A stretch of DNA of 64,000 nucleotides, taken from positions 53,166,552-53,230,551 of the forward strand of contig NC_079137.1 in the NCBI RefSeq assembly GCF_945859705.1. The letters run 5' to 3'. Source of the DNA: Episyrphus balteatus (lineage: Eukaryota; Arthropoda; Insecta; Diptera; Syrphidae). Positions 24,001-34,077 of this stretch are shown in pieces (the first letter of the stretch is position 1; the number at the start of each line of letters is the position of its first letter). The translations under genes were made by a program, and so were the position numbers. The notes beneath the pieces were generated by a model, which saw only the letters and a program-made list of their open reading frames with translations, had not been told where the DNA came from and did not search any database.

Positions 24001-27000
24001 AAACATAAAATTGAAAAAAAAACTTTCACTTGCACAGGGAAAAATATGACCACCTAAGAACTAACAGATCGCCTTATTGTTTTATTGCCTATATGTTTTA
24101 TAAGGAAATATTATTAAAATCAACGTTTAATAAGGTTTTTTTTATAAGGATTTCTTATTATTTTTATAGAGAAAATCTCCTTAAAATTTGAGGGAAAAGT
24201 TAATTTTTTTTTAAATTTGGCACTAGAACAAATATCGCGATCAATATTTTTATAGCAGGTTGGTTCAGGTGGTAAGGTGTGCGACTAATTATCTGAAGAC
24301 TTCGGTTCGATCCCCGGCCTGGTGGGCGACTTTTTTTTTAAAGTCGGAAGTCATCTTGGAAAAAAAACATGCAGAAATTCGCTTACTATAATGTGGAATC
24401 CGGTTGTTTTTAGGTGGTCTATTTTCTCCGTGTAGAATTTTAAAACCATTTAAAATAAGAAACAGGGGTCTTAACTGCAAAAGTAAAGAGGTGTAAGTTA
24501 ATTTTGAGCAGGAGTGTATTTTGCGGTTCCTGTGACATGGAATCGGAAACTGTCCAATAAAAAAAAATTTGCTACGTAAGAATTATAAAGAAATATCATA
24601 TTCAAATACTATAATAAACTATACTAACTCCTAGATCTAGAATCTAGATTATCTGTGATTTAACAATGTTAACGCCTAACTACATTGACTCAAAGAAGAA
24701 AAAGTATAAAAGTGAAATGTAATTTTTTATATTTATTCCAAATGGAAAACTTAAAAAAAATTATGCAGAAAGCTAAGTTCTTTGTTTAACAACAATTTGT
24801 TTACTCTTTCTCACAAAAAAATTCCGTTTGTTTTTGACAACATTGTCAAAAATGCATAAAATATCAAACAAAATTTCCAATTTTTTTTTAGTCTGTAGGT
24901 GGTCTTAGCCCTTAAAGCCCAGGGGTCGAATCACCACGATTACTATCATACGTTAACGTTTTGACTATTGCTCTCTCTATTTAATCAGTAGAAAAAGAAA
25001 GGGACACATAGCAACTATACGCTAACGAACGTATGCCGTAGTTCGACCCCAAGGTTGTTGACAAAAAAGATATATCACAGTATTTAAGCTAATAAATTCC
25101 CTTCAATTTAGACTTAAACTTAAGACCATCTCTTTTAGCTTAATAGTTTGCAAAATATATTATTTTTCGAAATGTGTCCATTTTGTCCATATCGAGTATT
25201 TTTTAAGCACAAGTAGGCCAGTCATTCGCAGCTCGTATTTGTTAGTTTTTATATTAAAATCCTAAGCTTTAAGACCTTGAGAACGATTTTTGTCGTTCAA
25301 AGCTTTTTTTTATTACATTTTATTATAAGTGTAATATGCCAACAAAAACAAATCAATAAATAGTATACAGGGTGTCCCAAAAGTAATGGATCAAACGAAA
25401 TATGCTGATAGGCAAACTTTAGGGCTCTCAGAATTTGGTAACTTGTTCATCCCAAATCCTTACGGTTTTCGATTTAATGCAGTTTTTGTGAAATTCCGAA
25501 AAATACCGACTTTGCAACAGTATTTTTCTTCCTCCGCTCATAATTGATTTTTGTTTTTTACAATTCTTTCACTAAAACATTGCCTAATAATAAGAAATAA
25601 TTAATTAATCAAAATATACTTTATTTCATACGCCATTTCGCTGCAAGTTAATTAACAGTTCCATGTTTTAGAAAAACTCAATTTCTTTCTTTTATTTCAG
25701 AGCAACACCCTGCAAAAAATTTGTATGGTGTGGCACTGGTTTATTATTTTGAAAACTTGTCGTGTTATTGCAGTTTTGAAAAATGTATAAAAATTTCCAA
25801 AGTTGAAATTAGAACGAAAGATATCACAATTTGAATGCAAAAAAACAGACGTTTTCAGAGCAAAATAACAAACAAAAATCGAGGCTTTTGTTCAAAAAGA
25901 AATAAACAAACAACAGTCGAGAAAATGTGTTTATTTTTCTTTGTTATTTTTCTCTGAAAAGCCCTGTTTTGTTGCTTTTAAATTGTAATATCTTCAGTTC
26001 TAACTTCAACTTTGGAAACATTTATACATTTTTGAAAACTGCAATAACACGACAAGTTTTCAAAATAATAAACCAGTGCCACACCATACAAATTTTTTTC
26101 AGGGTGTTGCTCTGAAATAAAAGAAAGAAATTGAGTTTTTCTAAAACATGGAACTGTTAATTAATTTGCAGCAAAATGGCGTATGAAATGAAAAATATTT
26201 TGATTAATTATTTTTTTCTTATTATTAGGCAATGTTTTAGTGAAAGAATTGTAAAAAACAAAAATCAATTATGAGCAGAGGAAGCAAAATACTGTTGCAA
26301 ATTCGGGATTTTTCGAAATCTCACAAAAACTGCATTAAATCGAAAACCGTAAGGATTTGGGATCAACAAGTTACCAAATTCTGAGAGTCCTAAAGTTGGC
26401 CTATCAGCATATTTCGTTTGATCCATTACTTTTGGGACACCCTGTATATAAAATTCTGAACACGCGTGAGTTTTCATTAAGCTTCCTTTAGTTAGATAGA
26501 ACCTATAGTCATATTTTATTTGACCTTATAAAATAAACAGATTCATATATCATCACATACTCGTAAATGTATTGATAAAACTCACCATTAGCATGTCCTT
26601 GTTCACACCAGCAATGATCATTTATAAACTGCGGTCCCAAACAGTATTTCATTACATTTTTTGTGCACGTTATTGATTTACAGGTACTTGCTGATGGACC
26701 TATACATATTAATATAAATATTAAATATTGATTAAAAATAACAAATCATCACGCTTATATTTATTGCACTTGTATGTTATCTTATCAACAACAAAATATC
26801 GCTCACCATCGAAAAAACTTTGATTTAATTTTTGCAATGCTGCAATTGCATCTTGTCTTGTTACTTGATGTTCAAATATAAACTCTTCATAGCTTGCAGT
26901 TGATGCATCTTTTCCAACATTATTATTATTATTATTATTATTTGTAGTTCGATTCAATGATTGCGCATTTGATTTTGAAATAATGTGTGCACTTAAAATC

Positions 27001-27173
27001 ACATAAGTAATTAATAGAATTAACACTTTCGTTTGCGTCGAAATAGCCTTTTTATATTTCACAGTCCAATAATCATAATAACTGCTAATTTTATTATTAC
27101 AATTTCGATGATGATGGTAATGATGGAAATCGCTATGAAAATGGCCTTTATCAATTCTTAACCACTTCAACAT
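12019..27173 (-). CDS. Cysteine-rich secreted or GPI-anchored protein of unknown family, four exons
   Basis: On the minus strand the exons are 27173-26807, 26699-26586, 12832-12707 and 12119-12019. All junctions are phase 1 with GT/AG (donors GTGAGC, GTGAGT, GTAAGT), giving 708 nt or 235 aa with stop TAA at 12021-12019. Residues 1-48 are His- and Tyr-rich; 49-65 (KVLILLITYVILSAHII) form a hydrophobic signal or anchor segment. Next come a poly-Asn run (78-85, an ATT microsatellite) and N-glycosylation sites N74 and N117. The ectodomain has ten cysteines (129, 134, 142, 152, 154, 170, 184, 193-195), including CWC and CCC. After a small-residue stretch (SAG 207-209) residues 215-231 are hydrophobic with a short tail, the layout of a GPI-attachment signal. 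A polyA signal is at 11978-11973. The function is not recognised. Intron 3 is 13.9 kb and filled with transposons. The gene structure is well supported; membrane attachment is inference. Confidence 0.85.
14156..15749. mobile_element. TIR element (1.59 kb) carrying gene-like cargo
   Basis: The ends TAGCCTGTTTTCACTA / TAGTGAAAACAGGCTA are flanked by TTA (14153-14155, 15750-15752), which suits PIF/Harbinger. Subterminal repeats include AAATGAGGT and ATTATCTCATTT. Inside, ATG at 14329 is followed by a consensus donor (ATG|GTAAGT), a T-rich acceptor (TTTTTCAG, about 14401) and Lys-rich codons. One 60-codon frame ends KKRKNHKKSIQQI-stop near 14720. A minus-strand frame at 15302-15048 is also open. 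None is recognised. Confidence 0.65.
17236..18486. mobile_element. hAT-type element (1.25 kb) with exact 8-bp duplication
   Basis: The terminal inverted repeat CAGTGGCGTA / TACGCCACTG is flanked on both sides by CCAATGGG (17228-17235, 18487-18494). The 5' end has G-runs and the C-run GCCCCCCCCCCCCCC, and CCCCCTCC occurs near both ends. No transposase frame; non-autonomous. Confidence 0.92.
18962..21636. mobile_element. Possible 2.7-kb element with 14-bp inverted ends
   Basis: TGTCACACCCGTAA at 18962 and TTACGGGTGTGACA at 21623-21636 are exact inverted repeats with A/T-rich flanks. A related GTCACACCCG occurs at 18826. The interval contains the foldback at 20049-21520, so the outer element would be about 1.2 kb without it. 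Target duplication not evident. Confidence 0.45.
20049..21520. mobile_element. Foldback element with long inverted arms (1.47 kb)
   Basis: TAGTGGAGTAACTAAAG at the left and CTTTAGTTACTCTACTA at the right begin inverted arms of roughly 330-400 bp. These include GGGAACCCGATCGAACAGCT / AGCTGTTCGGCCGGGTTCCC and ACGGCAACACCTACAATATT / AATATTGTAGGTGTTGCCGT. TTG flanks both ends. The centre is AT-rich without a frame. Confidence 0.8.
22301..23922. mobile_element. Foldback Tc1/mariner-type element (1.62 kb)
   Basis: CAGTGAGGAGCAAAAGTGGT / ACCACTTTTGCTCGTCACTG are flanked by TA at both ends. The inverted arms run about 620 bp each (to about 22920 and from about 23300) with high identity, for example GACTCCGTGTTG and GCCCTGACCCATTTTGGCTG in inverse orientation. 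No transposase; the loop is about 380 bp. Confidence 0.88.
24031..24435. mobile_element. Short inverted-end element containing a tRNA-like sequence
   Basis: The ends TGCACAGGGAAAAATATGACCACC and GGTGGTCTATTTTCTCCGTG are inverted with mismatches. The interior around 24254-24330 has pol III promoter boxes, so the unit may be a SINE-like or hybrid element. Confidence 0.5.
24254..24330 (+). other. tRNA-like / SINE head with A and B boxes
   Basis: TGGTTCAGGTGG (24261-24272) matches the A box and GGTTCGATCCC (24304-24314) matches the B box of pol III genes, about 32 bp apart. A clean cloverleaf with an identifiable anticodon and CCA-compatible acceptor stem could not be drawn, so this is a tRNA-derived sequence rather than a functional tRNA. 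Confidence 0.55.
24916..25050. repeat. Small inverted repeat
   Basis: GGGGTCGAATCACC near the left end and CGTAGTTCGACCCC near the right form imperfect inverted ends of a MITE-sized unit. CGTTAACG and GCTAACGAACGTATG also pair internally. Confidence 0.4.
25368..26444. mobile_element. 1.08-kb near-perfect palindromic element
   Basis: CAGGGTGTCCCAAAAGTAAT / ATTACTTTTGGGACACCCTG are flanked by TA(TA). Arms of about 500 bp pair over almost their full length, including GTATGGTGTGGCACTGG and CTTGTCGTGTTATTGCAG in both orientations, leaving a short loop near 25880-25920. No frame. TA target suggests a Tc1/mariner-related foldback. Confidence 0.85.
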
Positions 27174-27469
27174 TTTTCATTTCGACGATGACATTATTTA
27201 TGAGTTGTATGTGTTTTGGGGGTCTGTTTATTTTCGTTTTCGATTTTTCCTGAAAATATTAATTTTTTTAATTATTATGCCTAAGCTCTATAAAATTAAC
27301 TGCTGGCATAATTTTTTTGTTTCTAGGTTCGAATATATACAACACATCGTTTTATTAAGACTCATTATAAAATTTAGTTTTTTGTTATTCATAAAGTTTC
27401 GAAAAACAAAAACAAACAAAAAAAGAATAGGTTTAAAAACCGAATGGACTCTCTATTCGTAGTGAGTCT

Positions 27470-27700
27470 TCCATGTGTTTATTCAGAAATATCCGTGAAA
27501 GTGTATAAAGGCACAAACACCGACCGACACGATCACGATCGACGACGACGAACGAAACGACGCACGCGATCCGTTGCTGGACGCGTATCTTCTAGATTTG
27601 TTATAGACTATATCGCTTCAAAAGCGGCTACTTCATTCTGTTTAACGTCTAGCAGTCTCTCTAATCGGGTGGCGAAAAAAACGAAAACCACCATGTGAGC
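27470..27700. promoter_or_regulatory. CpG-rich block, candidate promoter and 5' UTR of the cysteine-rich protein gene
   Basis: This is the only strikingly CpG-rich, low-AT stretch for many kilobases, with runs such as CGATCGACGACGACGAACG. It lies 300-530 bp upstream of the minus-strand start codon at 27173. On the minus strand it contains GATCGTG, resembling the fly downstream promoter element (RGWYV-type). A plus-strand open frame across it (27444-27698) is probably a by-product of composition. Role inferred from position and composition only. Confidence 0.4.
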
Positions 27701-30700
27701 AAGTTGTGGGTATAAGTTTGAAAGCTTTATTTTTTCGTGCTTGATTTCTAAAAAAAAAAAAAAATTAAGAGTGTGGGCGGGAATGGGTCGAATATAATTC
27801 GTATAAAAAATATTAGAATGCTTGTTTGCTACCAAATTAATCGCATGTTGCAAGTTAGTTTTGTATGAGCTTTTGATAACTTAATTTTGTTGTTGTTTAA
27901 GTATAATGCAGTTAACCTAGAGCTCACTAATATGTAAGTTAAATGATAACAATTACAATAATGTTCTTTGTTTGCCAAAGCCATTCAAGCCTTTGTGCAT
28001 GAATATTTAATTTTTGAGAATTTTTTTTGAATAGTAATCCTTTTGTTATTTTGATTATGCTCAGCATATTATGCAAAAAGAGAACATAATCTATTCAAGA
28101 ATGATAAAGAAAAGATGAATATAATAATATAATCGATATAATTTGGGAATCTTCTTCAACTTGACTTAAAGAACAAACATTTGGGTCAAACATGTTTTTT
28201 TGTTTAGAATTTCAAAATGAAGATGAAGAAGCATGCATTTCACGATGTTTAAAAATAAACGAAAGGGTCACAAATAGGTACTTGTTTTTACATTGCAATT
28301 GCTTAGATCTTTAAAATTTTTTATATAATATAAGCAAATTAAAAACATAAAGTTAGATTTATTAACTAATTAAATGTGAATACAAAATCGTAGAAAGCTG
28401 TTTCCAAGAAGTGTATAGTTTTATAGAAATTAGTTTTTTTTTTTCCATTTACAAACTTTTGACTTTTTTTGAACAAACCAAAAAATATTCTACCAAACCG
28501 TAAGATCTATTTATTTTTTGAAAAGGTCACTGTGGCGTATGTGTAACTTTTTTTTTTAAATATAATAATAAAAAAAATTTTTCTTCTAGACTCTAGAGCA
28601 ATTAACTGATGGCATTTGTTGTCTGTTCTTTCTGCTTTCAAATTCAATCAGTACCGGATTAATACTGGGCGTTGTTGTACTTGTACTTGAAATGCCATTT
28701 ATCGCAAAAATATTATGAATTTTCTTACTTGCGATTGTGCAAGCTTAGGAATCATTAAGAATTCATGAAAAATGGACATTACAATGATTGAGAATGGAAA
28801 AAAAGTGGGTGGCAACACCTGTTTCTATCTGGAATTACAGCCGAACCTACTGAAGCGATTTAGTTCAAACTTGGTTAATGTGAGTTTTGAAAGATAACCT
28901 AGTAGAGAAATTGGAATTTAAATTTTCTGACCTAAAGTTATTAAAAAGAAAACAAGAATTGGTTACGTGTCAAAAAAGAATCGATATTTTCGAAGAGTGA
29001 ACCATTATTTGTTTTCAAAATTTATAAACAGTCTTTCTTATAATTTTGAAATATTCAAATTTGTAAAAAAAGGGAAGATATAAAAAGATATGATTTTTTT
29101 AACGTAGTTAGCTAAGTACCTAATTTGAACTGCAAGAACAAGTGTGTGCGACCTAGTCGTGTATTTCATTGGATTTCTTACTTTTTACTTACGAAAGCGT
29201 TTGAGTAGCTGCAATATTAAAATTAAGAACAAATGTTTTTGGATTTTTTAAAATTATCTATTTCAAACTATTTTTTTAAAATTTTCTTTTGAGATGTTGA
29301 TAATAATTTCCAAACAAAGTGAAAAAAATAATGAAAATTATTTTTATTTTTAAGCGGAGTGATTGAATATAATTCAATTAAAAAGTTAATAACTTTTTAT
29401 TATTAAAAAGTTAAAGTGACCTCAACTCCATATGCGTTTCGCCCAGGTATGACAGTGGGCTCATCAGTTAGATGCTGTCATACCCTTACTAAGACGCAAA
29501 ATTTTTTTTTTGGTCCATGAATACAGACACTTATAAAAATCACAACCTGAATAGACTGTGAATTTTAATATTTTAGGGGAACATGGTTACATTCTTGCAC
29601 CTAAAAACAATTGCCCGTGGTCAGGCTAATAAGTAAACAAAGTGAAAAAAATGAAAATTAATTTTATTTTTAAGCGGAGTGATTGAATATAATTCAATTA
29701 AAAAGTTAATAACTTTTTATCACGGGCAATTGTTTTTAGGTGCTCTAACGATTTTGATTAAAATTTTTGTGTGTAGTATTTCACATAAGAGCCAACTTTT
29801 GAAATAGAAATAATATTTTTTGTGCCGTTATTAACGGTACCTGCCATAGAACGTTTTTTTTTTGGTTTTTGAATATCTCGTACAAGATTATCCCGATTTC
29901 AACAAAAAATTTTATACAAAAGCGTTTAAGTAAAGGTAATATTAAAATTTTAGAAAATTTTCAAAAAAAAACATTTTTGGATTTTTAAAAAATATTTCAA
30001 AATTTTTTATTGAAAAATCAATTTTTTTGAAAACGTGTGAATGAAAAATTTTGAAATTTAGTTTTTATGTGTAAATTAATTATTTCTTCAAAATGGCATA
30101 CCAACTTTTTTTTTTTTAAATATTAGAAATTTTTTATATATAAAAAATTATTTTGTTAAAAAACGGCTCTAACGATTTTCGAAAATTTTTTTCTAAAAAT
30201 ACGTGTTTATATAAGTAATAAAATGGCATACTTGGTTTTTTGTAAAACATAATTTTAAAAGGTGTTTAAATATGAAATTTCTTTAAAATACAAATTTTAA
30301 AATTGTAATAATTTTCTTGAATAAAAAGCTTTAACATAAGAGTTACTTTTAGCATAAGAGCAAGTACGTGCGACCCCAGTCGTGCATTTTATTTAAATTT
30401 TAATCCAATATATATTTATCTTTTACATCAAAAACTATCCCATGTTCTTGTTTCTCTTTTATTTCTCAAAAAAACATCCATGAACCTTTCTATGAGGCTT
30501 CTTAATTTCAAATTAAAACACACAAAACTATTTTCAGGTCAGATAATTTTAGTTTAATGATATTTAACATCGAAAAATGCCCTAAGATCACGTGCCGTAA
30601 GCTTAAATTGTTTTTTTTTTTGTTTTGTTTTAAATGAGGTTGTTCGCTTGTGTTTGAGCAATATGATATGATATACCAAGGATAAGGACCTACAGGTGGA

Positions 30701-32162
30701 TGTGAGTGATAACATCATATGATTTGTATCATGGAAGGGTTTTTGTTTAAGATATACATATAAGATGTGTAATTCTTAGACTCTAGTGGAGTAATTCCAA
30801 AATAATTAACAGTTTATTTTTCAAATAACGATACCTACATAGAAAAAAATGGCACGAAAATCTTTTTCAATTTAAAATAAGCGCTCTTCTAAGCAATTTT
30901 GAATCTTAAGACCAATGACTCAATTTTGCATTTTGTGTTTTCATGATTTTATGTACAAAATGTAATCAAAGCAGTAAACTTTAACCTTTAAATTTTTATG
31001 GCAGGCAAAAACGGTTTTAGATAACTTTGTTACCTATCCTATACTGTTATCGATTCTATCTTCAGATCCAGATGAGTGAAGGGTTTGCACTTTTTAGATA
31101 ATTTTTTTGATACATTATTAGAACAAAGCTCTAGAGTTCGAGGAACAACAAACTACAAAACTATACATATCTTTTTAGTAATTTTCATTTTCAGTTATTA
31201 CGTATTTAAAGTTTTATAATGTACAATATTATCATTTTAACTATAAATTTTCAAGGCCCAAAATTTAGATATGGAGCTTGTTTCTTTTTACCTACTCATG
31301 ACGTATTGAGATTTAAAAAAAAAACGAGTGGAAGGATATGAGCTAGTTCACAGCTGACATTTTTTCCTATTTCTTGTAACTACGTTACAAACTATCAAAA
31401 CAATGCATTTTTTATGTCATCGTAGCATAGCACGTAGCCGCAAAACATATGTGTTAAAATTTAACCGGAAAGTGCATGCACAAATGACAAATATTTAACA
31501 AATTTTGGATTATACGCTATTTCTTTCTTTAATGCATTTCTATTATTTCAACATTTTTTTACGGCTGAAATTATGATGACAAAAAAAAAAACCGATTCAT
31601 GCGTACTAAAAACTTTTAGACTTCATGAATATTACCGAAACACAGCGGAATTTTATTTTTAACAATACATATAAAAAATTATTATTAATATAAAAACATA
31701 TAAATGAGATAAAATTTGCTTAATTTAATTGTTTATTAACTTTTAAAGCACAAGGATATTCTCGTTCTCGTATGATTTTCTTTATATTATTCCAACCGTG
31801 ATGTATGCAATGTGAAAGTTACACGCAAACTAAAGGAAAACAAGTTCAACACAGGATTTATGTTAAGGGTTGTCATTTAGGTTGGTGAAGTACTTTTGTA
31901 GTTTCATTCTTTTTTACAAGTTTACTTGAAAAAAAATCAACCCCTCTAGAACCTTAATTTCTTGATTATTCATTTTGAGATTATTTTGTCATAGTAATGT
32001 GAGTCATGCAACTGAAAGTGTACTGTACAACATACATATAAAACCTACTTGTACTGCTTTCATTTTTCTTTGATTGAATTTGTAAAAGAATGACGTCGTC
32101 TTTATCTAACATCCGTGACAATGGGTGTTTTATTCAGACTTTATAGACTACTGAAATTTAAT
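27701..32162. other. Intergenic DNA with a dispersed repeat family
   Basis: No gene is seen. 28790-29175 and 29740-30395 belong to a repeat family ending GTGCGACCCCAGTCGTGCAT. 29312-29400 and 29636-29720 are direct copies of one 85-bp block (AAGCGGAGTGATTGAATATA). ACCTAAAAACAATTGCCCGTG occurs at about 29600 and inverted at about 29721. 27940-28780 and 30400-32160 are AT-rich and featureless. Confidence 0.5.
29740..30395. repeat. Dispersed repeat, copy a
   Basis: It aligns with 37134-37795 along its length: TTTTGATTAAAATTTTTGTG at the start, CGTTATTAACGGTACCTG inside and AGCAAGTACGTGCGACCCCA at the end. Shorter relatives lie at about 34430-34670 and 40340-40640. Family unknown; non-coding. 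Confidence 0.7.
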
Positions 32163-32170
32163 ATGAAATA

Positions 32171-33438
32171 CAGGGCCGGTTTTAGGGGGGGGGGGGCAGC
32201 CTGGGCCGTCGCCCTGGGGCGCAAGAATTGAGGGGCGCCGCAGGCACCCCGAACTTTTACAAAAGTTATATAAATAACGAAGTCTCGCCAATCGATGTTT
32301 TATTCATTTTTACTTTCACAAAGGCGCCCCAATTTTTTTCTATTTTACATTTTCAACAGCGCTCGTATTGTTTGTCCTAAACTTTTTGAAGAATGAAGGC
32401 ACCCCCCAATTTTGGGTTAAATTGTTTGGCTTCCTGAAGGACAATAGTGTCCAAAATCTTCGTTCATCTTTAAAGAACAAGGCGCCCCAATTTGTTTGAA
32501 AGACTTAGGCAATCCTAATATTCACAGAAGGGAGACGGACAGAATCCCGAAAAATCAAAATCCCGAAAACCCAAAATCCAGCCAAAAATTGACAGCTTCT
32601 CCATTTCTCATAAGAACTACGTTCGTGTGTGAGAATAAAAAAATAGGTCTGTTCGTTGTTCCCCCCTCCAGGGCACTCTAAATCATGTCAATTAACTGTC
32701 AAAAAATCAGAGTTTCTCGGGTTTTCATTTTTCATCGAACACCTCAGAGCTTAAGTTTCATCAGCGAACACAGAGGAAATAACTCTGGTTGAAAAAGGAG
32801 CTACAAAAAACGCTTGACAACGAATTCGGAGCGACCCAGAGTGCCCTAGAGCTCAGAACGATCAAACCTAATACTTTTAAATGTATGTCGTTTTCGATTG
32901 GCCGTCCGGAAGCGTCCGGAATCATTCAGAAGCCTGCTGCAAGTTTTTTATTCTCCTAGTGAAAAAACAAAAAAAAATTATTTGATTTTTCACCAATACA
33001 GATATTAAATTTCAGAATTGGGTGGAAGCGATTCAAACTTTTTTATTGGATTTCAGAATGAGTGCATCATTGAGTGATTCCAATCGAAAACGATATTAAT
33101 GTACCTAGTTGAAAAATTTTTTGAAAAATTATTGTTCAAATAAAACCAACTGTACCTACTCTTTAAATGTGTTTAAACAAAAAAGTCAGAGATAAAGGTA
33201 AACTTGTCAATTGAGCCTAAATGACATGATTATTTAATTTTTTTTTTAAGTTAACCTTATGTACTTTAATAAACTGCACATAGTTAATAGATGCATTAAC
33301 AAGTATATGAGAGATAAGACATAATCTGCTATTGCTTTTTTTTGGTGATTTTAAAAAATTGTTTTAAAATGAATTTTCTTTTAGAGGCACCACTTGCAAT
33401 CTTGCCCAGGGGCGCCGGTAGTGCTTAAACCGGCACTG
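32171..33438. mobile_element. hAT-type element (1.27 kb) with exact 8-bp duplication
   Basis: CAGGGCCGGTTTTAGG at the left and CTTAAACCGGCACTG at the right are flanked by ATGAAATA on both sides (32163-32170, 33439-33446). GGCGCCCCAATTT-like words repeat in the left half (32322, 32400, 32481). No transposase frame. Confidence 0.92.
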
Positions 33439-33446
33439 ATGAAATA

Positions 33447-34069
33447 TAACGTACTTTTACATTTTTTAAAGATACATTAGACTATTTTATAATAGTCTAG
33501 TTGCACTTAAGATTTGTTTTAAAAAAATGTGTACAATTTGTAAGATTTGTATCTTGTATATAACATTGAAAGTAGAAAGAGTATTAATTATTGAGAAAAT
33601 GTTGTCCTTACGAAAAAAAAACACCCTTTATTATCTTTATCCTAACTAAACCATAAAACGTCATATTGATTACATCAAATGCATGTGAAAGAGTGCAGAT
33701 TTACCACCATATAGCCGGCGGCAAATTGCGAATTGTATTGAAAATAATTTTCTGCGCAGGTCTCTTCTAGTGTACCTACCTATATTTAGTAATGATAACA
33801 TGGTTAATGCACTTTGAAAAAGTTCAATTAATAATAATAACAACAAAAGTGCATGGTTAAATAGCACTTCATCATTCTTTCAATTTTTACAAGTTCTACA
33901 TATTGGATAATCGCCAAAAAAAATGGGTTTTTTGTTTGATCCTTTTTTTCAAGTTATAAAGCGTTCAAAGTCAAATTTTGAAAGCATTTGCAATAATTGT
34001 TCAGGTTAAGTTAAACAAATAGATCAAGGGGCACGGTAGTGCCCAGCCAAGTTCTCTAGCAAAATTGGC
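33447..34069. other. Spacer between two hAT-type elements
   Basis: AT-rich DNA. The minus-strand 65-codon frame at 33867-33670 has no recognisable motif. Nothing else seen. Confidence 0.4.
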
Positions 34070-34077
34070 ACTACACC

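Larger units (their letters stand above)
12833..26585. other. Intron 3 of the cysteine-rich protein gene (13.8 kb)
   Basis: It holds the elements at 14156, 17236, 18962, 20049, 22301, 24031, 24916 and 25368 listed separately. The stretches 12833-14150, 15760-17230, 18490-18950 and 21640-22290 are AT-rich with no gene seen. 12481-12510 carries GCATACACCACAGTGACCG, a word that recurs inverted at 28528-28552 and forward at 40143-40168, so it belongs to a dispersed repeat. Confidence 0.5.

Noticed and set aside
24254..24330. Functional tRNA gene
   Set aside because: A and B boxes are good but no complete cloverleaf or anticodon stem could be formed.
27444..27698. Plus-strand 84-codon Arg-rich frame
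   Set aside because: Arises from the CpG-rich putative promoter; no splice or homology support.
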